Shown here one piece after another: positions 54,446-63,090 of a DNA stretch of 64,000 nucleotides. Origin of the DNA: Marinobacterium stanieri (GTDB lineage Bacteria; Pseudomonadota; Gammaproteobacteria; Pseudomonadales; Balneatricaceae); assembly GCF_900155945.1 (NCBI RefSeq), contig NZ_FTMN01000001.1, positions 186,001 to 250,000 of the forward strand, in the 5' to 3' direction. The notes below the pieces were generated by a model. That model searched no databases. It was given only the letters and a program-made list of their open reading frames with translations, and was not told the DNA's origin. Positions within the stretch are counted from its first letter, which is position 1. Each line of letters opens with the position of its first letter. Both the position numbers and the translations under genes were made by a program.

Positions 54446-54981
54446 TATTCATCACTCTCCGGCTGACTAATAAGATCATTACCCGTAATTAAGCCGTAAC
54501 AGTCACTGACCCACTGTGCTGAAAGCTGTAACATCATTAAACCTCCTGCAGTAATAATCATCACCCAGAAATGATGCATAGGCGGAGCCCATTCACTTTG
54601 ACGTCGATAATTGAATTTTATGGTTTGCTCAAGCTGATCCAGACCCACCTTTATTAGGACAAACATGAAATACATTGCCAAAAGGTATGTGAGCATGTTG
54701 AAAAAACGACGCGTTCTTTCTGAAACTTTAAGGTAGAAAATATCGACGTTTATATGTGCATTTTTTTGTTGTGCATATGCCCCACCCAGTGCAGCAATAT
54801 AAGCGAACAAAAAGAGTGACAAATCGTATGCCCAAATAGTTGGACTATTTAAAACATAACGCGCAAAAACTTCAAACGCCACGACCAATGACAGGATCGG
54901 AACAAACCATGCAACCGAACGCCCTATAATGCGAACAAAAAACTCAATGGCCAAACAATAGCTACGAAGTAAAGTGGTCAT
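54445..54981 (-). CDS. dctQ: TRAP transporter small permease (DctQ)
   Basis: The 178-residue product has four hydrophobic spans and the DctQ features FEVFARYVLNSPTIWAYDLSLFLF and GGAYAQQKNAHINVDIFY, the second being conserved in the family. It pairs with DctM in the membrane. It is 57 bases after dctP. Confidence 0.93.
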   Translation of the reverse strand: MTTLLRSYCLAIEFFVRIIGRSVAWFVPILSLVVAFEVFARYVLNSPTIWAYDLSLFLFAYIAALGGAYAQQKNAHINVDIFYLKVSERTRRFFNMLTYLLAMYFMFVLIKVGLDQLEQTIKFNYRRQSEWAPPMHHFWVMIITAGGLMMLQLSAQWVSDCYGLITGNDLISQPESDE

Positions 54982-55038
54982 TTATATTTACCCCAGAAAC
55001 AAAAACAGAGGGCTGAGCCCTCTGCTTTTCGGTTTTAC

Positions 55039-56061
55039 TCACATAGCATCTTTTTTCAGTACATCGATCATACGTGCACTGAAAGGTCCTTCCTTAGCAT
55101 ATTCATCCCACAGGTTGGCTCCAGCGGCTTTCCATGCAGCCTTATCCGCTTCACTGGGTTCCGGGCTCCATTTCATACCCTTTTCTTCCATGTCAGCAAT
55201 TGCCTGCGCTTCCCACAAACGCGATTTGGTTAGCTGCTCTTGAGCATGGATAGCGGTAGCACCACGCACAATTTCTTTCAAATCATCTGGTAGTTTGTTC
55301 CAAGCACTTTGATTAACGATGACGGGCAATACCTGGGCACCAGCCAAGGGCATGCGGTACATGTATTTAGCCACTTCGACATGGTTACCATCCCGATGGT
55401 CAATCAGATTAGAACCGATAGAGCCATCGATAACTCCGGTAGAAAGACTAGTGTAAATCTCCCCCCATGTCAGGTTTACAGGAGATGCTCCAAGGTTGCG
55501 CAAGAACTTTCCATAAGCACCGGGAGCACGTATTTTCAGCCCCTGGAAGTCTTCAACTGAGTTCACAGGCTCTTTGGTTAAAATGTAAACCGGTGGCTGA
55601 ATGTACGGCTCGAGCCATACTAGGCCATGCTCAGCATAAGCTTCTTCCAGAATAGCCTGCCAACCTTTCTCGTAGAATAGGTCCATCAATTCGGCAGGAT
55701 TATCAGTACCGCCCGGCAAACCTACTTCAATGATGCCAGCAGGCATTTCACCTGCATGCATAGGCTGAAAAGGAGCCCCCATAGTAATGAGTCCAGACTT
55801 CACCGCACCGAAAATGCCATTTGTACTAACACCCTCACCGGCATACATCATCTGTACAGAGATACGTCCGTCCGACATTTTCTCGATATTATCTGCCAGG
55901 CTTTGGTATACCTCGCCAAATGCAGTCCCACGGCTGTATAGGTTAGCAAAGCGCCAATTATGCTCAGCCGCCACTACACTGACACTAGCACCCGCAGAAA
56001 GAGCCAACGCAAGTGCGCCGGCTGTAACACGACGTGACATTTTGCCCAGAAGTTTCCTCAT
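55039..56061 (-). CDS. dctP: TRAP transporter periplasmic binding protein (DctP family)
   Basis: The 340-residue product has a basic N-terminus and signal peptide (cut near SVVAA-EHNW, about residue 32). It then shows the DctP fold: QMMYAGEGVSTNGIFGAVKSGLI and the ligand-binding block FQGLKIRAPGAYGKFLRNLGASPV, whose Arg usually binds the substrate carboxylate. I take ATG 56061; a GTG at 56067 is two codons earlier. The substrate is an organic acid of unknown identity. Glutarate, 5-aminovalerate or a related acid is suggested by the genes upstream, and an ectoine-like solute by the TeaABCD-like layout. Confidence 0.92.
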   Translation of the reverse strand: MRKLLGKMSRRVTAGALALALSAGASVSVVAAEHNWRFANLYSRGTAFGEVYQSLADNIEKMSDGRISVQMMYAGEGVSTNGIFGAVKSGLITMGAPFQPMHAGEMPAGIIEVGLPGGTDNPAELMDLFYEKGWQAILEEAYAEHGLVWLEPYIQPPVYILTKEPVNSVEDFQGLKIRAPGAYGKFLRNLGASPVNLTWGEIYTSLSTGVIDGSIGSNLIDHRDGNHVEVAKYMYRMPLAGAQVLPVIVNQSAWNKLPDDLKEIVRGATAIHAQEQLTKSRLWEAQAIADMEEKGMKWSPEPSEADKAAWKAAGANLWDEYAKEGPFSARMIDVLKKDAM

Positions 56062-56578
56062 AATCACTTACCCATTAGTTATTAGAATTGGAAAGCCATG
56101 CTGTATTGAAGCATGCTTCTTATCTCGACCTGCTTCAGAGATATCCACAAGGGATAGCAGGACTATCGCAAACACCTGAGGTTGGGTAAACGGCTGAACA
56201 CTGACGTTTACTTTGAAACTCTTCAAACAATCCAAAAACTGTTTGTTTCGGAAAAACGCACCAAAAAAGCCTTCAAATGCACCAATCCTGCACACAAAAA
56301 ACGAAACGATATGCTTTCTTCAGGAAACTGCCCTATACAAGACGACATTGGCCGACTTGAAAAAAACACCTCAAACAGATAGACCCCTTCAATGCACCGT
56401 ACTAGTGCAAATACAACCAGTGGTATATATCAAAATACGAAAACACAGACTTATGCACACACTTATCCTCTCTGGAACTGACTTCAACTTATACGAAAGT
56501 CTTACTGAAGATTAGAAATTTCGTTTCAAGAGTGTGATGGCCCATATCTAAAAACCATCTTCCCAGCCTGATAAACAA
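56062..56578. other. Long AT-rich regulatory gap upstream of the TRAP operon
   Basis: About 520 bp with no convincing gene; the short open frames (for example 56182-56382, plus strand) have no ribosome-binding site or recognisable content. Near the dctP start it holds CATGCT (56097-56102) and AGCATG (56110-56115) as an inverted repeat in what would be the 5' leader. The TRAP promoter must lie here, because a terminator separates it from gabD. Confidence 0.6.
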
Positions 56579-56579
56579 A

Positions 56580-56610
56580 AAACCGGGGCCTGTTAAGGCT
56601 CCGGTTTTTT
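56580..56610. terminator. Bidirectional terminator between gabD and the TRAP operon
   Basis: ACCGGGGCC (56581-56589) pairs with GGCTCCGGT (56596-56604, one G-T wobble) around six bases. Seven T residues follow on the plus strand and a run of A residues precedes the stem, giving U residues on the minus strand. It should end the minus-strand gabD transcript. Confidence 0.85.
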
Positions 56611-56670
56611 TGAAACTACATGGAAGGAGCATAGGCAGCCCCTTCACGTCGACGTATAACAGCCTCAGTG

Positions 56671-58119
56671 TTAAATCCCCCCCATACAGAGATATTTGAT
56701 CTCCAGGTAGTCATCAATACCGTGACGAGACCCTTCACGCCCCATGCCAGACTCCTTTACGCCACCAAAAGGTGCAACTTCATTGGAAATGATACCTTCG
56801 TTGATACCGACAATGCCGTATTCCAACTCCTCTGCCACACGCCAACAGCGGCCAATATCACGAGAATAAAAGTAGGCCGCTAACCCAAAGGGCGTGGCGT
56901 TGGCACGTTCTATCACTTCTGCTTCATCATCAAAGACGAAGAGCGTTGATACAGGGCCAAACAGCTCTTGATTAGCTATTTCCATACTTTCATCCACATT
57001 GCCAAGCAGAGTCGGCTGGAAAAAAAGCTCACCGGCGTCATCACGGCTACCGCCATACAGCAGCTCAGCGCCCTGCTCTTGGGCATGGCGTACCACAGAC
57101 TCTACACGATCAACCGCTCGCGCGTTGATCAAAGGCCCTATTTCAGTATTGGCATCAACACCATTGCCCACTTTCAGCTTCGCAACCTCAGTCTTGAAGC
57201 GCTCGACAAACTGATCCTTGATATCCCTTTGAACATAGATACGGTTGGTACAGACACAAGTCTGCCCAGCATTACGATACTTGGAAATAAGCACACCCTT
57301 GATTGCCTCGTCCAAATCGGCGTCATCAAAGATTATGAACGGTGCGTTACCTCCCAGTTCCATGGAAACTTTTTTCACAGTTCCCGCAGCCTGACGCAGA
57401 ATATGCTTACCGACAGGAGTAGAGCCTGTGAAGGAAACCTTACGTACAAGCGGGTGTGAGGTTAGAGTATCTCCCACGGATACAGGATCAGAGGTAGTCA
57501 CAATATTAACGACACCCGCTGGGAAACCTGCTTGATCGGCCAATTCTGCCAGTGCCAGTGCACATAACGGGGTATCTTCTGCCGGCTTGAGCACTACTGT
57601 GCAGCCAGCAGCAAGTGCCGGGGCAATCTTCCGGGTGATCATTGCGACTGGAAAATTCCAGGGTGTAATTGCTGCCACAACCCCCACAGGCTGAAGAATA
57701 GTAATCAGGCGGTTGTTTGGGGACGGAGAAGGAATATGGTCGCCATATGTACGCTTGGCTTCTTCACCAAACCACTCAGCAAAGGACGCACCATAAGCCA
57801 CTTCACCACGTGCTTCAGACAAGGGCTTACCTTGCTCTTTAGTCAAAATCTGGGCTAAAGCTTCCTGATTGTCCATAATCAGTTCGTACCAACGGCGCAA
57901 AAGTGAACAGCGTTGTTTGGCAGTGGTTTTTCTCCAACCGTCAAAGGCACGGTCAGCTGCCTCAACGGCCGCGCTCGCTTCTTCAGCACTCAGATCAGGA
58001 ACCTCTCCGACTTTTTCACCCGTTGCCGGATTAAGCACGGCATGCATCTTGCCAGACGCGGCACTTACCCATCGCCCATCTATGTAGGCCTTATTTTTTT
58101 CAAGTTTGCAGCTCTGCAT
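56671..58119 (-). CDS. gabD: NAD(P)-dependent succinate/glutarate-semialdehyde dehydrogenase
   Basis: The 482-residue product is a GabD/DavD-type aldehyde dehydrogenase: VGEVPDLSAEEASAAVEAADRAF, ITPWNFPVAMITRKIAPALAAG, VSFTGSTPVGKHIL, general base in MELGGNAPFI and the catalytic Cys in NAGQTCVCTNRIYVQ. GabD enzymes accept succinate and often glutarate semialdehyde. Its neighbours (glutarate hydroxylase, 2-hydroxyglutarate oxidase, class III aminotransferase) favour glutarate semialdehyde from 5-aminovalerate. A terminator lies downstream, and a 145-bp gap separates it from lhgO. Confidence 0.9.
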   Translation of the reverse strand: MQSCKLEKNKAYIDGRWVSAASGKMHAVLNPATGEKVGEVPDLSAEEASAAVEAADRAFDGWRKTTAKQRCSLLRRWYELIMDNQEALAQILTKEQGKPLSEARGEVAYGASFAEWFGEEAKRTYGDHIPSPSPNNRLITILQPVGVVAAITPWNFPVAMITRKIAPALAAGCTVVLKPAEDTPLCALALAELADQAGFPAGVVNIVTTSDPVSVGDTLTSHPLVRKVSFTGSTPVGKHILRQAAGTVKKVSMELGGNAPFIIFDDADLDEAIKGVLISKYRNAGQTCVCTNRIYVQRDIKDQFVERFKTEVAKLKVGNGVDANTEIGPLINARAVDRVESVVRHAQEQGAELLYGGSRDDAGELFFQPTLLGNVDESMEIANQELFGPVSTLFVFDDEAEVIERANATPFGLAAYFYSRDIGRCWRVAEELEYGIVGINEGIISNEVAPFGGVKESGMGREGSRHGIDDYLEIKYLCMGGI

Positions 58120-58264
58120 TATCGACTCTCTGAAACTGAGACAGACCGATACAAACGGCCCGTCGGTTATGAGGATTATCCGATACTAACACCGTCCCCA
58201 CTGCAGGCTCTCAGACTGCTTTAAACGTTAAGTTTTACGCAGACCAAACAAGTGAATAGCCACT

Positions 58265-59464
58265 TCACTCAATGCCAAACTGCTTGCAGGCTTCACCAAT
58301 GATATGACGCCCTATAGGCAGTGCCGAAGTTGCTGCAGGTGAAGGTGCATTGCATACATTAATGGTACGACGAGTGCGAACAAACAGAAAGTCATCTACC
58401 AGCTTGCCGTCTGCTGATACCGCCTGCGCACGCACCCCCGCGGGATAAGGCCTGAGATCAGATTTGACAATAGAGGGACAGTATTTCTGTACTTCCTTCA
58501 GATACCCCCCCTTAAACAGGGAGTTTTTCAACTCGACCAGGCCCGGCTTGAAGTTAGCACGCAGTACCTTACGAATACCGGAATACCCCAGGCTTTCCCA
58601 GCTGTCATGCAAGGAAATATCGGTCTTGCGATAGCCTTCACGTTTCCAAGCTAATACAGCATTCGGACCTACCGTGACCGTACCGTCGATCATTCGCGTC
58701 AAATGAACCCCCAAGAATGGCATATTGGGGTCCGGAATCGGATAAATCAGGTGCTTCACGATCTGATTATGCTGGGGAGGCAGCAGGTAATACTCTCCGC
58801 GGAAGGGGCAGATACGGAACTCTGGCTCCTGTCCCAGCATGCGGACCACTCGGTCGGCCATTAGTCCGGAGCAGGTGATAAGGTAACGGCCATTAAAGCT
58901 GCCCTCAGAAGATACGACAACGACCCCCGTCACCTCCTCTTTCAGCCCTGTAACCTCGGTGTTGTAACGGATTTCGCCTCCCATCGACTGGATACGGCAA
59001 GCCATGCCTTCAGTCACCTTGCGATAGTTCACAATTCCGCTTGAGGGCACGAAAATACCACCAATACCCACAATATTCGGCTCACGCTCTTTAAGTTCAC
59101 CTGCAGACAGCCAAGTGCGTTCAAGACCATTGGCCGCTGTGCGCTCCCAAAGCGCCCTCATGCGCTCCATCTCTAGCTCATTGGTGGCAACCAAAAGCTT
59201 TCCACATTCGTCATATTCGATATCGTTTTCATCACAAAAGCGTTTGGTATCGATATTGCCTTGTAAGCAGAATTTAGCCTTAAGACTGCCTGGGGTGTAG
59301 TACACACCTGCGTGAATCACACCAGAATTATGGCCAGTCTGATGCTGTGCCGGCCCGCTTTCCTTCTCCACGACAAGGAGCCTCTTGTCCGGGTAACGTT
59401 CGAGCAGCTGCATGGCAGTCGACATACCCACAATACCACCGCCAATAATAATAAAATCGTACAT
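58265..59464 (-). CDS. lhgO: L-2-hydroxyglutarate oxidase/dehydrogenase LhgO
   Basis: The 399-residue product is a DAO-fold flavoprotein with FIIIGGGIVGMSTAMQLLE, EKESGPAQHQTGHNSGVIHAGVYY (a family hallmark) and PFLGVHLTRMIDGTVTVGPNAVLA. It oxidises L-2-hydroxyglutarate to 2-oxoglutarate and hands electrons to the quinone pool. The start at 59464 has AGGAG six bases upstream; the ATG at 59488 sits in the terminator-like hairpin and is not used. It works directly after the upstream gene product, glutarate hydroxylase. Confidence 0.93.
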   Translation of the reverse strand: MYDFIIIGGGIVGMSTAMQLLERYPDKRLLVVEKESGPAQHQTGHNSGVIHAGVYYTPGSLKAKFCLQGNIDTKRFCDENDIEYDECGKLLVATNELEMERMRALWERTAANGLERTWLSAGELKEREPNIVGIGGIFVPSSGIVNYRKVTEGMACRIQSMGGEIRYNTEVTGLKEEVTGVVVVSSEGSFNGRYLITCSGLMADRVVRMLGQEPEFRICPFRGEYYLLPPQHNQIVKHLIYPIPDPNMPFLGVHLTRMIDGTVTVGPNAVLAWKREGYRKTDISLHDSWESLGYSGIRKVLRANFKPGLVELKNSLFKGGYLKEVQKYCPSIVKSDLRPYPAGVRAQAVSADGKLVDDFLFVRTRRTINVCNAPSPAATSALPIGRHIIGEACKQFGIE

Positions 59465-59485
59465 ACTCAACTCCTGCTGGAACGA

Positions 59486-59511
59486 CAAAAACCACCCGCC
59501 TAAGGAGTGGT
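59486..59511 (-). terminator. Terminator/attenuator between glaH and lhgO
   Basis: On the minus strand ACCACTC (59511-59505) pairs with GGGTGGT (59497-59491, one wobble) around seven bases and is followed by five T residues. Because lhgO begins only about 20 bases further on, it probably reduces rather than abolishes lhgO expression from the glaH promoter. Confidence 0.65.
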
Positions 59512-59545
59512 CTTCGCTTACTTATTCACATTTTGTGTCAAGACG

Positions 59546-60514
59546 TTACTGCTTGGGGTTGCGCAGTGTTTTGGCGTGAGTGAAGTAGCCCCGCTGACGC
59601 ATGAGCTCACGTCGAAGCCCCTGATGTGCGACAAATTTATCGCGGCCATGCAGCCAGAAGTGGTTATTGATCAGCAGGAAGCTGCCTACCGGTACACGCA
59701 CAGACAAAATAGAAGGACTGCTCTCAATTGATTCGGACAGATCAGTCAACCAGTTGCCCTGCTCGAAGTTGGCAGGCTGTACGAACTGGTCAATATAAGA
59801 CATGATCGGCTGACCGCTTCGGTCCATATCAAATACCGGGTGGAACACATCCTTACCAGTATTTTTACTGGGCGGTGCCGACCAACGCATCTCCTGATGT
59901 GCCATTTCGCTGGAGTAGAAATGATTGAGGTCTGCCCAATCGTCAAGGTGCAGCAAAAGTGAGTTACCACCTTCCATATTTTGCTCATCAATCTTGAGCA
60001 TCAGAACATAGTCGGTGTCCTGTTCAACAAAGGTACCGTCATTGTGCAGTTCCATTACACGATGAGCCTGGCGCAGGTAGCTGTCTGAATTGTCATCGTT
60101 CTGCACGACGAAACGAGCGTAGTACTGGCCACTCATCGCATCAAAGTTTGAACGCCCAAACAAATGGGCAATCGCCGTAGTGAACTTCACCATCTCTTCA
60201 GCCTGATCAACACTGGTGAGTCCTTCCGGTGTAATCATCAAAGCACCGGTCTTACGATCAACCAAGCTATTAATCAACAGCGGTTTCAATTCACCACCGC
60301 AGAGTTCGTCCAGAATAGCAGCAACACGGAAGCGCAACATGGACTTGTATTCCAGCGCTTGTACCGGCCACTCAGCGATACGCGCCAGAAATGCTTGCAC
60401 GGTTTCGGAGCTGAATTTCAATTCCACCAAGCGCTCACTAAGAGTTGATGGCTGCAAAGTGAAGCCCTTGCCTGTCAGGGTGGATTCTTTCAGCGATTGA
60501 ACGGTAGCGGTCAT
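59546..60514 (-). CDS. glaH: Glutarate 2-hydroxylase GlaH (CsiD), Fe(II)/2-oxoglutarate-dependent
   Basis: The 322-residue product is CsiD: Fe ligands His and Asp in [19 protein letters not shown] and the distal His in [11 protein letters not shown], followed by [11 protein letters not shown], whose Arg binds 2-oxoglutarate. It hydroxylates glutarate to L-2-hydroxyglutarate with O2 and 2-oxoglutarate. The start at 60514 ([11 protein letters not shown]) has GAGG six bases upstream. It is divergent from its probable regulator, with an AT-rich control region between them. Confidence 0.95.
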   Translation of the reverse strand: MTATVQSLKESTLTGKGFTLQPSTLSERLVELKFSSETVQAFLARIAEWPVQALEYKSMLRFRVAAILDELCGGELKPLLINSLVDRKTGALMITPEGLTSVDQAEEMVKFTTAIAHLFGRSNFDAMSGQYYARFVVQNDDNSDSYLRQAHRVMELHNDGTFVEQDTDYVLMLKIDEQNMEGGNSLLLHLDDWADLNHFYSSEMAHQEMRWSAPPSKNTGKDVFHPVFDMDRSGQPIMSYIDQFVQPANFEQGNWLTDLSESIESSPSILSVRVPVGSFLLINNHFWLHGRDKFVAHQGLRRELMRQRGYFTHAKTLRNPKQ

Positions 60515-60729
60515 AAGAACCTCGGTCTTCATTCTGGTATTTGTCTTATATATCGAAAGAGCAACTTATCAGTCACTGTCATCGAGTTTGTTATATGTAC
60601 AATAAACAATAAAAACTACATTTGCAAAAAATATCTACATTTTTATATAAAATATACAAAATACAGCCTTTGCTGAAATTTGCCGCCTGTCGATATAATG
60701 CAAGGAGATTTCTTAACGGCCCTAAGCAT
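60515..60729. promoter_or_regulatory. AT-rich control region between glaH and its regulator gene
   Basis: Within this divergent gap CTACATTT occurs twice (near 60616 and 60636), about two helical turns apart, and TTTTATATAAAA (60641-60652) is a perfect 12-bp palindrome. TACAA-type words (for example around 60597 and 60655) flank them. These are candidates for the GntR/FCD repressor site and the two divergent promoters. Confidence 0.45.
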
Positions 60730-61413
60730 ATGAACGAAAAAACCAATCTTGCGGATTCTGCCTACCTACAGCTAAAGCGCGATATCACATCCGGCGCATT
60801 CAAGCCCGATGACAAGCTTTTAATGAGCCACCTGCGTGACCGCTATGAGATAGGTACAGGCCCTATGCGAGAGGCCCTATCAAGATTGGTAGCTGAGCAC
60901 CTGGTAACAGCGGCCAGCCAACGTGGCTTTAGAGTAGCCGCCATGTCGACCGAAGAACTACATGACATCTATTTTGCCCGCGCCAGCCTTGAAGCCATGA
61001 TCGCCGAACTGGCAGTCCAGAAAGGTGATGACAGCTGGGAAGCTTCGGTCATTGCCAGCGCACATACTCTGTCACGAGTGGAAGAGGTGGAAAACGCCGA
61101 ACAGATGCTGTCGCTTTGGGATAGCCGTCACAAGGCATTTCACAACGCTATTGCCAGTGGCTGCGGTTCCAACAAATTGATGGAGCTACGCACTACTATG
61201 CTTGATCAGGCCGAGCGCTATCGCCAGCTCTGGCTTAGACACACCGTCTTTTCACCAGAGGCATTGGCAGACAAACGTAACGAACACAAGATGTTGATTG
61301 AAACGCTATTGTCTCGCGATACAAAGAAGGTTCGCACCCTGGTGTTCGAGCACATGATGAACCCAATTCCAATCATTGAGGATATTCTTCAGGAACAGGG
61401 CTTGGCAGGCTGA
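60730..61413 (+). CDS. glaR: GntR family regulator with FCD domain, GlaR/CsiR-like
   Basis: The 227-residue product has a FadR-type winged helix (YLQLKRDITSGAFKPDDKLL, then GTGPMREALSRLVAEHLV) and an FCD domain (LHDIYFARASLEAMIAELAV, SRHKAFHNAIASGC, NEHKMLIETLLSRD). Divergent from glaH, it corresponds to CsiR/GlaR, the repressor relieved by 2-hydroxyglutarate. The start at 60730 (MNEKTNLADSAY) matches the family. The in-frame ATG at 60622 adds 36 unlikely residues that would cover the control region; the AAGGAG seen near 60704 is too far upstream to decide. Confidence 0.88.
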   Translation: MNEKTNLADSAYLQLKRDITSGAFKPDDKLLMSHLRDRYEIGTGPMREALSRLVAEHLVTAASQRGFRVAAMSTEELHDIYFARASLEAMIAELAVQKGDDSWEASVIASAHTLSRVEEVENAEQMLSLWDSRHKAFHNAIASGCGSNKLMELRTTMLDQAERYRQLWLRHTVFSPEALADKRNEHKMLIETLLSRDTKKVRTLVFEHMMNPIPIIEDILQEQGLAG

Positions 61414-61431
61414 TACTGCAGCTGCAGCGAC

Positions 61432-61461
61432 AAAAAAACCGGGCGCCTTGGGGGCACCCGG
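61432..61461 (-). terminator. Rho-independent terminator of the class III aminotransferase gene
   Basis: On the minus strand CCGGGTGCC (61461-61453) pairs with GGCGCCCGG (61447-61439, one wobble) around five bases and is followed by seven T residues (61438-61432). Confidence 0.88.
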
Positions 61462-61523
61462 AAGGGGTCGACCTTCACGGTCAAATCCATGGCAAGACGG
61501 CCTTGCCAAGGGAGAGATATTTG

Positions 61524-62843
61524 TTATTTGGCCTGAAACATCTCGCGCGAAATCTGGGTAAAGATATCGACAATTTGATCAATGTGTTCTTTTTCGATAA
61601 TCACAGGCGGTGACAATGCTATGGCATTACCCACGGCGCGAATGGACATACCCAGCTCGTAGCAGCGCTGCATAATCTTTGGTCCCACAAGAGAACCATC
61701 GGCGGTTGCAAATTCGACCGCACCAATCAGGCCGCAGTTGCGAACATCGATAATGCCTGGCAACCCTTTAAGTGAGTGCAACGCCTGCTCCCAATACTCG
61801 CCAATTTCCCCGGAACCGCGCTCCAGCAACCCTTCCTCTTCATAGATATTCAGCGTTGCCAACCCTGCCGCACAGGCTACCGGGTGTGCTGAGTAGGTGT
61901 AGCCGTGGAAAAATTCCACTTGGCCTTCGGGTGCGGAGTTCACAACAGTGTCGTGGATTTCGTCTTTGACGAACACCGCACCCAGCGGCAGTACGCCATT
62001 GGTAATGCCCTTGGCGGAGGTGATCATGTCCGGCTGGACATCAAATTTGACCGAACCAAAGGAAGCACCCAGACGCCCCCAACCACAGATAACTTCATCA
62101 AAAATCAGCAGCACATCGTTACGGGTACAGATTTCACGCAGCTTTTTCAGATAACCTACCGGCGGCAGCACAACGCCACCTGCTCCACTGATGGGCTCAA
62201 CAATAACCGCAGCTACGCTATCAGCACCATGGAAACTAAGCAGTTTTTCTAGCTCTTCGGCACGCTCGATACCAAACTCAGGCAAACCTTTGGAGAAGGC
62301 GTTACGCTCAATATCCAGAGTATGTGGCAAGTGATCAACTGGTAGCAGTGGGCCAAAACCTTTTCGGTTAGGAGTAAGCCCCCCCACGGAGATACCACCA
62401 AAGTTCACACCATGATATCCCTTCTCACGGCCGATAAACCGATACTTGCCGCCCTTACCTCGAGCATTTTGATATGCCAGAGCGATTTTGAGCGCGCTTT
62501 CCACTGCTTCAGAGCCAGAGCAAGTAAAGAAAACACGGTTTAGGCCCGCCGGGGTATGCTTAACCAGGCGCTCGGCAAACTCAAAGCCGATATCATGACC
62601 CAAGTTAAATGGGGAGCTATAGTCCAGTGTTTGGATCTGTTGTGACACAGCGTCAGCAATCTGCTTGCGACCATGGCCTGCGTTGACACACCAAAGACCC
62701 GCTGTTGCATCCAAAACTTTCTGCCCCTGGTCATTGTGCAGCCACATGCCTTCAGCGCGTTCGATGATCCGCGGTGACGCCTTGAATGCGCGGTTAGCCG
62801 TAAATGGCATCCAAAAATGGTCCATGCTTTGATAACTTTTCAT
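61524..62843 (-). CDS. Class III omega-amino acid aminotransferase
   Basis: The 439-residue product has WMPFTANRAFKASPRII, LDATAGLWCVNAGHGR, FFTCSGSEAVESALKIALAY, REKGYHGVNFGG, FDEVICGWGRLG and the PLP Lys in TSAKGITNGVLPLGAVF. This style matches beta-alanine/omega-amino acid:pyruvate aminotransferases. In this locus it may convert 5-aminovalerate to glutarate semialdehyde, the substrate of the gabD product; beta-alanine or a polyamine are alternatives. ATG 62843 has AGG upstream; a TTG at 62858 is less likely. It has its own terminator and is divergent from a LysR gene. Confidence 0.87.
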   Translation of the reverse strand: MKSYQSMDHFWMPFTANRAFKASPRIIERAEGMWLHNDQGQKVLDATAGLWCVNAGHGRKQIADAVSQQIQTLDYSSPFNLGHDIGFEFAERLVKHTPAGLNRVFFTCSGSEAVESALKIALAYQNARGKGGKYRFIGREKGYHGVNFGGISVGGLTPNRKGFGPLLPVDHLPHTLDIERNAFSKGLPEFGIERAEELEKLLSFHGADSVAAVIVEPISGAGGVVLPPVGYLKKLREICTRNDVLLIFDEVICGWGRLGASFGSVKFDVQPDMITSAKGITNGVLPLGAVFVKDEIHDTVVNSAPEGQVEFFHGYTYSAHPVACAAGLATLNIYEEEGLLERGSGEIGEYWEQALHSLKGLPGIIDVRNCGLIGAVEFATADGSLVGPKIMQRCYELGMSIRAVGNAIALSPPVIIEKEHIDQIVDIFTQISREMFQAK

Positions 62844-63090
62844 GTTCAAACCTGCCAAACCAGTGCGTGAATAAGTGAAGCAAGTTTAGGCCTGCCTTTT
62901 CTCCTTAAAAACCTTCATGCATAAAAGCCTGGTTTAATTGCCGTCAAACTTAGCCATTGACCCCTCTGGCTTGGTATCACCAACCAAGCAAATTGATTAA
63001 GATGGAATTTGCCTTGCGCTTACGCATGGTAGACAGCGCATGACGGCACTACCGGCATGTACAAGACCTTCTGTTGTACTGGATATATCT

